The notes under the pieces are model-generated. The model saw only the letters and a program-made list of their open reading frames with translations. It was not told the DNA's origin and did no database searches. From assembly GCA_036653755.1 (NCBI GenBank), contig JAVVTJ010000051.1, positions 1 through 7,199 of the forward strand: 7,199 bases of DNA, given 5' to 3'. This document shows, one piece after another, positions 1 through 5,072 of the stretch. The stretch's first letter is position 1. Each line of letters opens with the position of its first letter. The DNA comes from RGIG5057 sp036653755. Its GTDB lineage: Bacteria; Bacillota; Clostridia; TANB77; CAG-465. Made by a program: the position numbers and the translations under genes.

Positions 1-62
1 TTTTGGTAGCTCTTTTTTACTTTCATTTTTTCATAATCTATTTTACACTACCATACTATTAT

Positions 63-91
63 ATTTTATTACATATATTTACATAATTCAA
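63..91 (-). promoter_or_regulatory. Weak candidate promoter reading leftward out of the window
   Basis: On the minus strand a TTGAAT hexamer (86-91) is followed after 17 nt by TAAAAT (63-68), and a second -10-like TATAAT sits at 58-63. Each hexamer is a fair match to sigma-A consensus, but such matches are common in DNA this AT-rich. Nothing else in 1-146 is supported: there is no convincing terminator behind the 147-419 gene and no well-placed start codon for a gene running off the left edge. Confidence 0.25.
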
Positions 92-146
92 GAAATAATC
101 TTTTTTTGACTTAATTCGACAAAATCAGACAATATAATACTACATT

Positions 147-419
147 TTACGACATTTCTAAAAATAGCATTACAATTTCATAATTTATATATATTAATAT
201 TCCAATTGTTAATATTTTAAATATTATGTAACAATTTTGGCGTAAACAATTTTCTCTATTTTTAAATATTAGCACTAAATGTTTAAATGAAATGTACAAA
301 TATATTATACTTATACCAATAATTACCATCATTATCATAAAAATCATTGATTGATTAACCTCATTTAAAGCATTAGTTGTTGGAAAAAATATATCTTTAT
401 ATTTTTCATATCTGCTCAT
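147..419 (-). CDS. Small two-helix membrane protein, unrecognised
   Basis: I do not recognise this 90-residue protein. It starts with a hydrophilic stretch (about residues 1-24), then has two strongly hydrophobic segments at about 25-48 and 64-88. The short loop between them is basic (residues 52-62, with K, R and R), which by the positive-inside rule puts the loop in the cytoplasm and both ends outside. There is no cleavable signal peptide, lipobox or catalytic motif. The ATG at 417-419 is chosen because AAGAGGTG (minus strand, 426-433) lies 6 nt before it and a promoter lies just upstream. It is 56 bp behind the uvrB stop on the same strand, so read-through from uvrB is also possible. The good ribosome binding site and promoter argue that it is expressed. 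Size and topology would suit a holin-like, toxin-like or membrane-anchored accessory peptide, but nothing in the sequence decides between these. Confidence 0.65.
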   Translation of the reverse strand: MSRYEKYKDIFFPTTNALNEVNQSMIFMIMMVIIGISIIYLYISFKHLVLIFKNRENCLRQNCYIIFKILTIGILIYINYEIVMLFLEMS

Positions 420-425
420 AAATTA

Positions 426-433
426 CACCTCTT
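426..433 (-). promoter_or_regulatory. Ribosome binding site of the 90-residue membrane protein
   Basis: AAGAGGTG on the minus strand, 6 nt before the ATG at 417-419. It is a near-complete match to the 16S anti-Shine-Dalgarno partner and is the main reason for treating this small frame as a real gene. Confidence 0.65.
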
Positions 434-442
434 ATATTTTGA

Positions 443-471
443 ATTGTATCATATACCATTATTTATATCAA
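443..471 (-). promoter_or_regulatory. Sigma-A-type promoter for the 90-residue membrane protein
   Basis: Minus strand: TTGATA (466-471), a 17-nt spacer, then TACAAT (443-448), directly preceded by TGA, which forms an extended -10 element. Both hexamers match consensus at 5 of 6 positions. Expected initiation near 436 would give a leader of about 17 nt that contains the ribosome binding site. The -35 begins only a few bases past the uvrB stop, so the small gene can be transcribed independently of uvrB. Confidence 0.55.
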
Positions 472-475
472 GTTA

Positions 476-2428
476 TTAATTCATGTTTTTTAATTCTTCT
501 ATAAAATCTCTAAGTGTTGCAGCTTTTTCAAATTCATATTTTCTAGCATATTCCATCATTTCTTTTGTTAATCTTTCTATAGCTTCCTCTGTATTTTCAA
601 TTTTATTTATATCAACTTTTTCTTGCTCTTCTTCACTAAATGTAGCTTTTATACTATCAAATACATCTTTTACAATTGATGTAGGAATAATATTATGCTC
701 TGTATTATATTTAGTTTGTATACCTCTTCTTCTATTTGTTTCTTTTATAGCTTTTTCCATAGAATCAGTTAATTCATCAGCGTACATTATTACTTTACCT
801 TCTGAATTTCTTGCAGCTCTTCCTATTGTTTGAATTAAAGAACGTTCACTCCTTAAAAATCCTTCTTTATCACTATCTAATATAGCAACTAATGAAACTT
901 CTGGTATATCCAAACCTTCTCTTAATAAATTTATACCAACTAAAACATCAAATTTACCAAGTCTTAAATTTCGTATAATTTCTAATCTATCTAATGCTTT
1001 TATGTCTGAATGCATATAATTTACTCTTACACCTTTACCAGATAAAAAGCTAGCTAATTCTTCTGCTTGTTTTTTAGTAAGTGTAGTAACTAAAACTCTT
1101 TCTTTTTTTTCAACCGTTTCTTTTATATTTTGTAATAAATCCTCAATTTGATTATCCTTAGGTTTAACAATAATTTTAGGATCTAATAACCCAGTAGGAC
1201 GTATTATTTGCTGAGCTATAATTTCAGAATGTTCTTTTTCATAATCACCAGGAGTTGCACTTACAAATATAGTTTGATCTATCTTTTTTTCCCATTCTTC
1301 AAATCTAAGTGGTCTATTATCAAAAGCAGAAGGAAGTCTAAAACCATTATCAACTAATGATTCTTTACGTGCTCTATCACCATTATACATAGCTCTAATT
1401 TGAGGAACTGTTGCATGTGATTCATCTATTACAACTAAAAAATCATCTCCTAAATAATCAAACAATGTATATGGAATACTTCCTCTTTGTCTTCCACTCA
1501 TATATAACGAATAGTTTTCTATACCTTGACAAAAACCAGTTTCTTTTAACATTTCTATATCAAAATTAGTTCTTTGTTCTAATCTATATGCTTCAACTAT
1601 TTTATCATTATCTCTTAACTCTTTTAATCTTTCTTCTAATTCTTCTTGTATTTTTTCTATTGCACCATCTATCTTTTCTTTTTGAATAACATAATGAGAT
1701 TTTGGATATATAAATTCATGTTTTGATGAAGATTTAACTTTAAATGTTATACTGTCTAAAATGTTTATTTTTTCTATTTCATCTCCAAAAAATTCTATTC
1801 TTAAAACCTCAGTACTACTACCAGCTGGAAAAACATCTACAATATCTCCTTTTACTCTAAACTTACCTCTACTAAAATCAATATCATTTCTTTCATATTG
1901 CATTTCTACTAATCTCATAAGTAGTTCATCTCTTGTTTTTTTCATACCAGGTCTTATAGATAAAACCATTGAAGAATAATCTTCTGGTGAGCCTAATGAA
2001 TATATTGCTGATACACTAGCTATAATTATAACATCCTTACGTTCAAATAAAGCGGCAGTTGCACTATGACGGAGTTTATCTATTTCATCATTTATACTAC
2101 TATCTTTTTCTATATATGTGTCAGTTGAAGCTATATATGCTTCTGGCTGATAATAATCATAATATGAGATAAAATATTCCACTGCATTATCTGGAAACAT
2201 CTCTTTAAATTCACTATATAACTGACCTGCTAGTGTTTTATTATGTGCCATTACAATAGTAGGTTTTTGTACTTGTTCTATAACATTAGCTATTGTAAAA
2301 GTTTTACCACTTCCTGTAACACCGAGTAAAGTTTGAAATTTGTCTCCTTTATTTATTCCACCTACAAGTGTTTTTATTGCTACTGGTTGATCACCTGTTG
2401 GTTTGTATTTCGAGTGTAATTTAAACAT
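476..2428 (-). CDS. uvrB: UvrABC excinuclease subunit B
   Basis: UvrB is the damage-verification subunit of bacterial nucleotide excision repair. UvrA loads it onto distorted DNA; it separates the strands around its beta-hairpin in an ATP-dependent way, then recruits UvrC for incision. All family landmarks are present in 650 residues, the usual length: Walker A GVTGSGKT (36-43), the tyrosine-rich beta-hairpin (about 89-113, Y89, Y90, Y92, Y93), Walker B IDESH (334-338), SATPG (390-394), motif V around GINLLREGLDIPE (498-510), motif VI QTIGRAARN (533-541), and a C-terminal UVR coiled-coil motif for UvrC binding (about 612-647). The ATG is supported by AAGGAGA 6 nt upstream and a promoter before that. 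Some usually conserved positions differ: A100 where the hairpin normally has proline, and A141 and S144 where SVSCIYGLG is usual. uvrA, often adjacent in Bacillota, is not in the window; the next gene on this strand is an unrelated small membrane protein. I see no canonical LexA box near the promoter. Confidence 0.98.
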   Translation of the reverse strand: MFKLHSKYKPTGDQPVAIKTLVGGINKGDKFQTLLGVTGSGKTFTIANVIEQVQKPTIVMAHNKTLAGQLYSEFKEMFPDNAVEYFISYYDYYQPEAYIASTDTYIEKDSSINDEIDKLRHSATAALFERKDVIIIASVSAIYSLGSPEDYSSMVLSIRPGMKKTRDELLMRLVEMQYERNDIDFSRGKFRVKGDIVDVFPAGSSTEVLRIEFFGDEIEKINILDSITFKVKSSSKHEFIYPKSHYVIQKEKIDGAIEKIQEELEERLKELRDNDKIVEAYRLEQRTNFDIEMLKETGFCQGIENYSLYMSGRQRGSIPYTLFDYLGDDFLVVIDESHATVPQIRAMYNGDRARKESLVDNGFRLPSAFDNRPLRFEEWEKKIDQTIFVSATPGDYEKEHSEIIAQQIIRPTGLLDPKIIVKPKDNQIEDLLQNIKETVEKKERVLVTTLTKKQAEELASFLSGKGVRVNYMHSDIKALDRLEIIRNLRLGKFDVLVGINLLREGLDIPEVSLVAILDSDKEGFLRSERSLIQTIGRAARNSEGKVIMYADELTDSMEKAIKETNRRRGIQTKYNTEHNIIPTSIVKDVFDSIKATFSEEEQEKVDINKIENTEEAIERLTKEMMEYARKYEFEKAATLRDFIEELKNMN

Positions 2429-2434
2429 ATTTTA

Positions 2435-2441
2435 TCTCCTT
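2435..2441 (-). promoter_or_regulatory. Ribosome binding site of uvrB
   Basis: AAGGAGA on the minus strand, 6 nt before the uvrB ATG at 2426-2428, fixes the start codon. Confidence 0.8.
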
Positions 2442-2454
2442 ATATTATATTATG

Positions 2455-2483
2455 ATTATCTAAAACCATAAAATCCATGTAAA
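2455..2483 (-). promoter_or_regulatory. Probable uvrB promoter
   Basis: Minus strand: TTTACA (2478-2483), a 17-nt spacer, then GATAAT (2455-2460); each hexamer matches consensus at 5 of 6 positions. Initiation near 2448 would leave a leader of about 20 nt with the ribosome binding site in it. Further TATAAT-like strings at 2444-2454 lie too close to the ribosome binding site to be likely -10 elements. Confidence 0.5.
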
Positions 2484-2649
2484 TTTCTATAATTACTTTT
2501 TAATATTTTTTAAAATTGACATTACATATTTTTCTGTATTTGGTCATAAATTAGTTCTCCATAACTAGGTAATACTAAATAATATAATAACTAACTATAT
2601 GAATTTAATTTTAATATATTTTATCATTTTTCCCTTTGAAAAACAAGGA

Positions 2650-2691
2650 ATGTATTAAATATCTTTCCCTATTGTATGATGTTTAATACAT
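2650..2691. repeat. 14-bp inverted repeat with 14-nt loop
   Basis: ATGTATTAAATATC (2650-2663) pairs with GATGTTTAATACAT (2678-2691). The only departure from perfect symmetry is one position that reads G-U in a plus-strand RNA and C-A in a minus-strand RNA. The right arm covers the ATGTATTAA end of the minus-strand remnant at 2683-2847. A T-rich run (CTTTTTTATTTTTC) begins several bases beyond the right arm, so it could be a plus-strand terminator, although no intact plus-strand gene precedes it. A remnant of a mobile-element end is an alternative. Confidence 0.5.
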
Positions 2692-2847
2692 CTCAACTTT
2701 TTTATTTTTCAAATACTTATCTAGCAAATTATCTATTCTAACATCATTGGTGTAATTACAAATAATTTTTTGACAAATAATATCTTCTATATATGGTTCT
2801 AAATCCTCTATTATAGTTTTTAATTTACTTTTTCTACTCTTACAAGA
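2683..2847 (-). pseudogene. C-terminal remnant of an unidentified protein
   Basis: A frame of 54 sense codons ending in TAA has amino-acid usage like a real protein, for example KLKTIIEDLEPYIEDIICQK followed by DNLLDKYLKNKKVEMY. It contains no ATG, GTG or TTG at which it could start, and a TAG closes it upstream (2848-2850), so it is not an independent gene. It reads like the acidic and lysine-rich C-terminus of a cytoplasmic protein. I do not recognise the family. An open run of this length could also arise by chance, though that is not common in DNA so rich in TAA. Confidence 0.3.
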
Positions 2848-2882
2848 CTAAATTATCTCACTTTAATTTTTTACTATTATAA

Positions 2883-3332
2883 AAAATTACTACACACTTA
2901 TTAGTAATTGATTTGCCTAGTTTAGGAATAGCTCAATTGAATCACTAGATTATACCGTTAATATAACACGATTTGGTGATATAACTATTTGAATATTATT
3001 AAAAGATGGCTCTATAAAAAAAATTACAGATGAAACCTTAATGTGTTTAGATCAAAGTGCACTTGAATTAATTTAAAATTTTTCTTCGGATAATAATATT
3101 TCAATCAAAGAAACAGAAATTCTAAAGATGTTCATGATTTACCTTCAAATCAATATTTCTTTTCAAAAGAAGATATTGATTATATATTTATAGCAACAGA
3201 TGGCTTTTATGAACTGTATGGAGTATAATTTAAACTTAATGCTGGAATAGAACTATTTATAAAACTTTTTTAAAAAAGTTTCTAATTCAAAAAAAATTAG
3301 ATGATATACCAGCATTTTTTTATCAATATTAA
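2883..3332 (+). pseudogene. Decayed PP2C-like serine/threonine phosphatase, C-terminal half
   Basis: Successive plus-strand frames give blocks in the order expected for the C-terminal half of a bacterial PP2C-family (PPM) phosphatase. Frame of 2901: PSLGIAQLN. Frame of 2948: YTVNITRFGD, a TGA stop, then LLKDGSIKKITDE and a TAA at 3074-3076. Frame of 3103: KEDIDYIFIATDGFYELYGV, a TAA at 3226, then FKLNAGIELFIK. Frame of 3297: KLDDIPAFFYQY and a stop. GD, the DG turn, ATDGFYE (the metal-site DG block) and the terminal LDD block match what I know of a Bacillota PP2C-like family. At least three frame changes and several nonsense codons show it is dead, and the N-terminal half is absent. A palindromic terminator-like hairpin lies downstream at 3498. 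The family call rests on motif order and spacing, not on a database match. Confidence 0.55.
3262..3281. repeat. 20-bp perfect palindrome, A/T-tract type
   Basis: AAACTTTTTT is followed directly by its reverse complement AAAAAAGTTT with no loop. It lies inside the PP2C-like remnant, where the frame is lost. It may be simple homopolymer drift rather than a functional site. Confidence 0.4.
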
Positions 3333-3415
3333 TCTACCTTCAATTCCTTTATTATGTAACATATTATAAAGCAACTTAATTGTAAAATCAATTTTTTTAT
3401 GCCTTAATTTGTACT

Positions 3416-3487
3416 TTACAACATAGATATAGAAACTTGTCTTAGTACAAATATATTAAGATTTTTATAATACAAATTTAAATAAAT
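3416..3487 (-). pseudogene. Fragment of a second Bce-type ABC permease gene
   Basis: The short minus-strand frame reads LYYKNLNIFVLRQ and then runs into unrelated codons and a TAA. The intact permease in this window has LYYKNLNMFVLRQ at residues 269-281. The underlying 39 nt (3437-3475) match 6294-6332 at 36 positions. Of the three differences, two are silent leucine changes and one turns methionine into isoleucine. That pattern is expected of homologous genes once under protein-level selection rather than of chance AT-rich similarity. This is the segment just before transmembrane helix 7 of FtsX-fold permeases. No other part of such a gene can be recognised nearby, so the rest has been deleted or has decayed beyond recognition. 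Confidence 0.6.
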
Positions 3488-3497
3488 TTAACAGTTT

Positions 3498-3526
3498 ATA
3501 ATCAATGCCTACATTGATTATTTTTC
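3498..3526 (+). terminator. Probable rho-independent terminator on the plus strand
   Basis: A perfect 10-bp stem, ATAATCAATG (3498-3507) with CATTGATTAT (3512-3521), closes a 4-nt CCTA loop and runs directly into TTTTC on the plus strand. On the minus strand the bases after the stem are AAACTG, so it does not suit the glycosyltransferase gene that ends at 3612. The only plus-strand coding signal before it is the PP2C-like remnant, whose terminator it may have been. The low GC content of the stem limits confidence. Confidence 0.45.
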
Positions 3527-3611
3527 TAATTATATAATTTATTATTTTTTTGAATAAGAGATTATCCTAAATAGTCAAATTACTTTTATTTTTTTTATTA
3601 ATTATTTAATA

Positions 3612-4634
3612 TTACTTAGATAATAAATTATCCCAATACTGTATAATACTCTCATTATTATATTTAAATTTTTTTAGATTTTCTTTTAATTTTAACTTTT
3701 GCTCCATAATTTTATCTAACTTAATAGAATATTTGTCTGTACTTTCTTTATCAACTATTATACCGGTTTTACCATCTTCTATTTGTTCATATACTGATTT
3801 AAAATTAGTTACTATACATGGTATATCTAATATTTTAGATTCAGTAATTACAAAACCCCAAGTTTCAATATCACTTAATAACACCGTGTAATCACATTTT
3901 GCCATTATATTATATGGATTTTCAAGTTCTCCTAAAAATTGAATTCTTTCTCCAAACTTTTTAAAACTTTCAATAATAGTATTTCTTTCAATACAGTTAT
4001 CATATTCTTCACCAATTATATACCACTTATAATCTATTTTTTTCTTTTCTAGTAATTCTGCTAATTTAATCATCCTTTTAAAACCTTTAGCATAATTAAT
4101 CCTTGAAACGGTTACAAGATTTAATGAAGAAAAAAAATCCAAATCAATAGTTTCATTAGATTTTTGCAAAATCTCATTAACATTTATTACATTGTATATT
4201 ACATCAATTTTATTTTTAATACTATTATCTAATTTTTCTAAATCTATAAAATGCTGTTTTGCAAATTCACTTACGCAAACTATTCTATTTACAGACTTTC
4301 TAAAATTAGGATTATTTAAGATACAATTTTTACCAAAAAAATGTTGCCAAAATATAGTTTTCTTTCTTATTATATTATTTATTATATCGTTTTCTCCGTT
4401 TTTTATTGAATAGAAACAATATACTAAAACATCAGTTTCATATTTTCCTCGCATTTTTTCTACTTTTGCATATTTTTTAAACTTATCAATCATAATTTTA
4501 CTGTTGTTTGAGCTTTCATAACCTACTGTAATATCATACTTATTTAGTTTACTCAAACAGGAAATAAGATTATATACTGCTACCTCTGTCCCCGCTAAAC
4601 CAATTCCTCTTAAGTGAAAAAATATTTTTATCAT
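3612..4634 (-). CDS. GT4-family glycosyltransferase
   Basis: A 340-residue GT-B fold glycosyltransferase, complete and of ordinary length. The N-terminal domain opens with a hydrophobic strand and the acceptor-side loop LAGTE (13-17). The WQHFFGKN block (96-103) and VCVSEFAKQHF (119-129) are typical of this family. The C-terminal nucleotide-sugar domain starts at VTVSRINYAKGF (174-185), then IIGEE (206-210), and has the E-x7-E motif at E257 and E265 (ETWGFVITE) that holds the donor. There is no signal peptide or membrane span, so it acts in the cytoplasm or at the inner membrane face, probably adding a sugar to a capsule, teichoic-acid or other surface glycan precursor. Donor and acceptor cannot be read from the sequence. 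The ATG at 4632-4634 is the only possible early start, because a TGA precedes it in frame. The Shine-Dalgarno-like GAGG lies 13 nt upstream, inside the end of a preceding coding remnant, suggesting former translational coupling. No other glycan gene lies in the window. Confidence 0.9.
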   Translation of the reverse strand: MIKIFFHLRGIGLAGTEVAVYNLISCLSKLNKYDITVGYESSNNSKIMIDKFKKYAKVEKMRGKYETDVLVYCFYSIKNGENDIINNIIRKKTIFWQHFFGKNCILNNPNFRKSVNRIVCVSEFAKQHFIDLEKLDNSIKNKIDVIYNVINVNEILQKSNETIDLDFFSSLNLVTVSRINYAKGFKRMIKLAELLEKKKIDYKWYIIGEEYDNCIERNTIIESFKKFGERIQFLGELENPYNIMAKCDYTVLLSDIETWGFVITESKILDIPCIVTNFKSVYEQIEDGKTGIIVDKESTDKYSIKLDKIMEQKLKLKENLKKFKYNNESIIQYWDNLLSK

Positions 4635-4639
4635 ATATT

Positions 4640-4735
4640 TTAACCATCCTCATATAATATTTCTATACTATTTTTATATAGTAATATCTTCTCTAATTTT
4701 TCACATTCTTTTACACTTATTCTATAATTATTAGT
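4640..4735 (-). pseudogene. C-terminal remnant of a gene formerly upstream of the glycosyltransferase
   Basis: A 31-codon frame reads protein-like sequence containing RISVKECEKLEKILLYKNS and ends EILYEDG with a TAA at 4640-4642, only 5 nt before the glycosyltransferase ATG. It has no internal start codon and a TGA closes it at 4736-4738. In the same frame, beyond that TGA and a TAA at 4751-4753, an ATG (4805-4807) opens an 18-codon stretch, so the whole may be one small decayed frame of 56 codons. The last codons supply the GAGG that would load ribosomes for the glycosyltransferase, which could explain why this end has been kept. Family unknown. Confidence 0.4.
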
Positions 4736-4815
4736 TCACTTTACTTTTAATTATAACAAATTTAAAATAATTAAATAATAAACTACATTAAATCGCCTTA
4801 AAGACATTTTTTTAT

Positions 4816-4844
4816 ATTATATCATAATTATTCAAATTTGTAAA
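4816..4844 (-). promoter_or_regulatory. Strong candidate promoter for the glycosyltransferase
   Basis: Minus strand: TTTACA (4839-4844), a 17-nt spacer, and a perfect TATAAT (4816-4821) preceded by TGA, giving an extended -10. It is the best promoter match in the window. Initiation near 4809 would leave about 175 nt of leader before the glycosyltransferase ATG, and only a couple of bases before the ATG of the 18-codon frame at 4754-4807. Confidence 0.55.
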
Positions 4845-5011
4845 TATTCTAATAATATTTATTTTAAATAAGTATTATTTGTCTGACTATTCTGACTTAG
4901 ACTAAAATTTCAGCATTATATAAAACTAGTCTACAAACGTTGTTTATATATTATTTAAATAAAACAGACACTATTACACTCATTATTTAACTTGTATATC
5001 GAAATATTTAA

Positions 5012-5050
5012 ATTAAAGAATAAGCAAACATTATATCTCAAATGTTTGTT
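5012..5050 (-). terminator. Terminator of the Bce-type permease gene
   Basis: AGCAAACATT (5023-5032) pairs with AATGTTTGTT (5041-5050) across an 8-nt loop; 9 of the 10 pairs are Watson-Crick and the tenth is a G-T position in plus-strand terms. On the minus strand the stem is followed by the T-rich TTATTCTTT, and it starts 22 nt past the permease stop, as expected for an intrinsic terminator. Confidence 0.55.
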
Positions 5051-5072
5051 CATTACTATTTTTTAAAAATAA

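Larger units (their letters stand above)
2484..3611. other. Gene-free spacer full of decayed coding fragments
   Basis: No open frame here has a start codon, a ribosome binding site and a plausible length. Translation of all frames nevertheless shows protein-like stretches broken by stops and frame changes. They are: a weak minus-strand C-terminus of 22 codons at about 2522-2590 containing LVLPSYGELIYDQ; a 54-codon minus-strand C-terminus at 2683-2847; a plus-strand PP2C-like remnant at 2883-3332; and a permease scrap at 3416-3487. Hairpins lie at 2650-2691, 3262-3281 and 3498-3521. Between about 3527 and 3611 I see nothing supported. The mixture of strands suggests more than one lost gene. 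Confidence 0.6.
4635..5072. other. 438-bp spacer between permease and glycosyltransferase genes
   Basis: From right to left it holds the permease terminator (5012-5050), short direct and inverted repeats at 4882-4933, a strong minus-strand promoter (4816-4844), a possible 18-codon leader frame (ATG at 4805-4807, stop at 4751-4753), and a coding remnant ending 5 nt before the glycosyltransferase ATG. I see no structured RNA that I can name. Confidence 0.6.

Noticed and set aside
1..26. Possible start (ATG at 24-26, minus strand) of a lysine-rich protein running off the left edge
   Set aside because: There is no ribosome binding site and only eight codons are visible, too little to support a gene.
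106..138. Plus-strand TTGACT (106-111) and TATAAT (133-138)
   Set aside because: The spacing is 21 nt, too long for a sigma-A promoter, and it would only transcribe antisense to the small membrane-protein gene.
483..1979. Plus-strand open frames at 483-833 and 1761-1979 within uvrB
   Set aside because: They are antisense shadows of uvrB, whose coding identity is certain; neither shows a start context or recognisable motif.
2552..2567. TAGTT-N6-AACTA dyad considered as a LexA/DinR operator for uvrB
   Set aside because: It does not match the Bacillota GAAC-N4-GTTC pattern and lies about 70 bp upstream of the probable promoter. SOS control of uvrB remains possible but is not shown here.
3297..3455. 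Minus-strand frame open for about 52 codons, with IKLLYNMLHNKGIEGRLILI vaguely like a glycosyltransferase segment
   Set aside because: It has no upstream start with a ribosome binding site, it lies antisense to the end of the phosphatase remnant, and it is in a different frame from the permease scrap. The resemblance is too short to support a call.
4192..4413. Plus-strand 73-codon hydrophobic frame within the glycosyltransferase gene
   Set aside because: It is an antisense shadow of a well-supported gene with no ribosome binding site.
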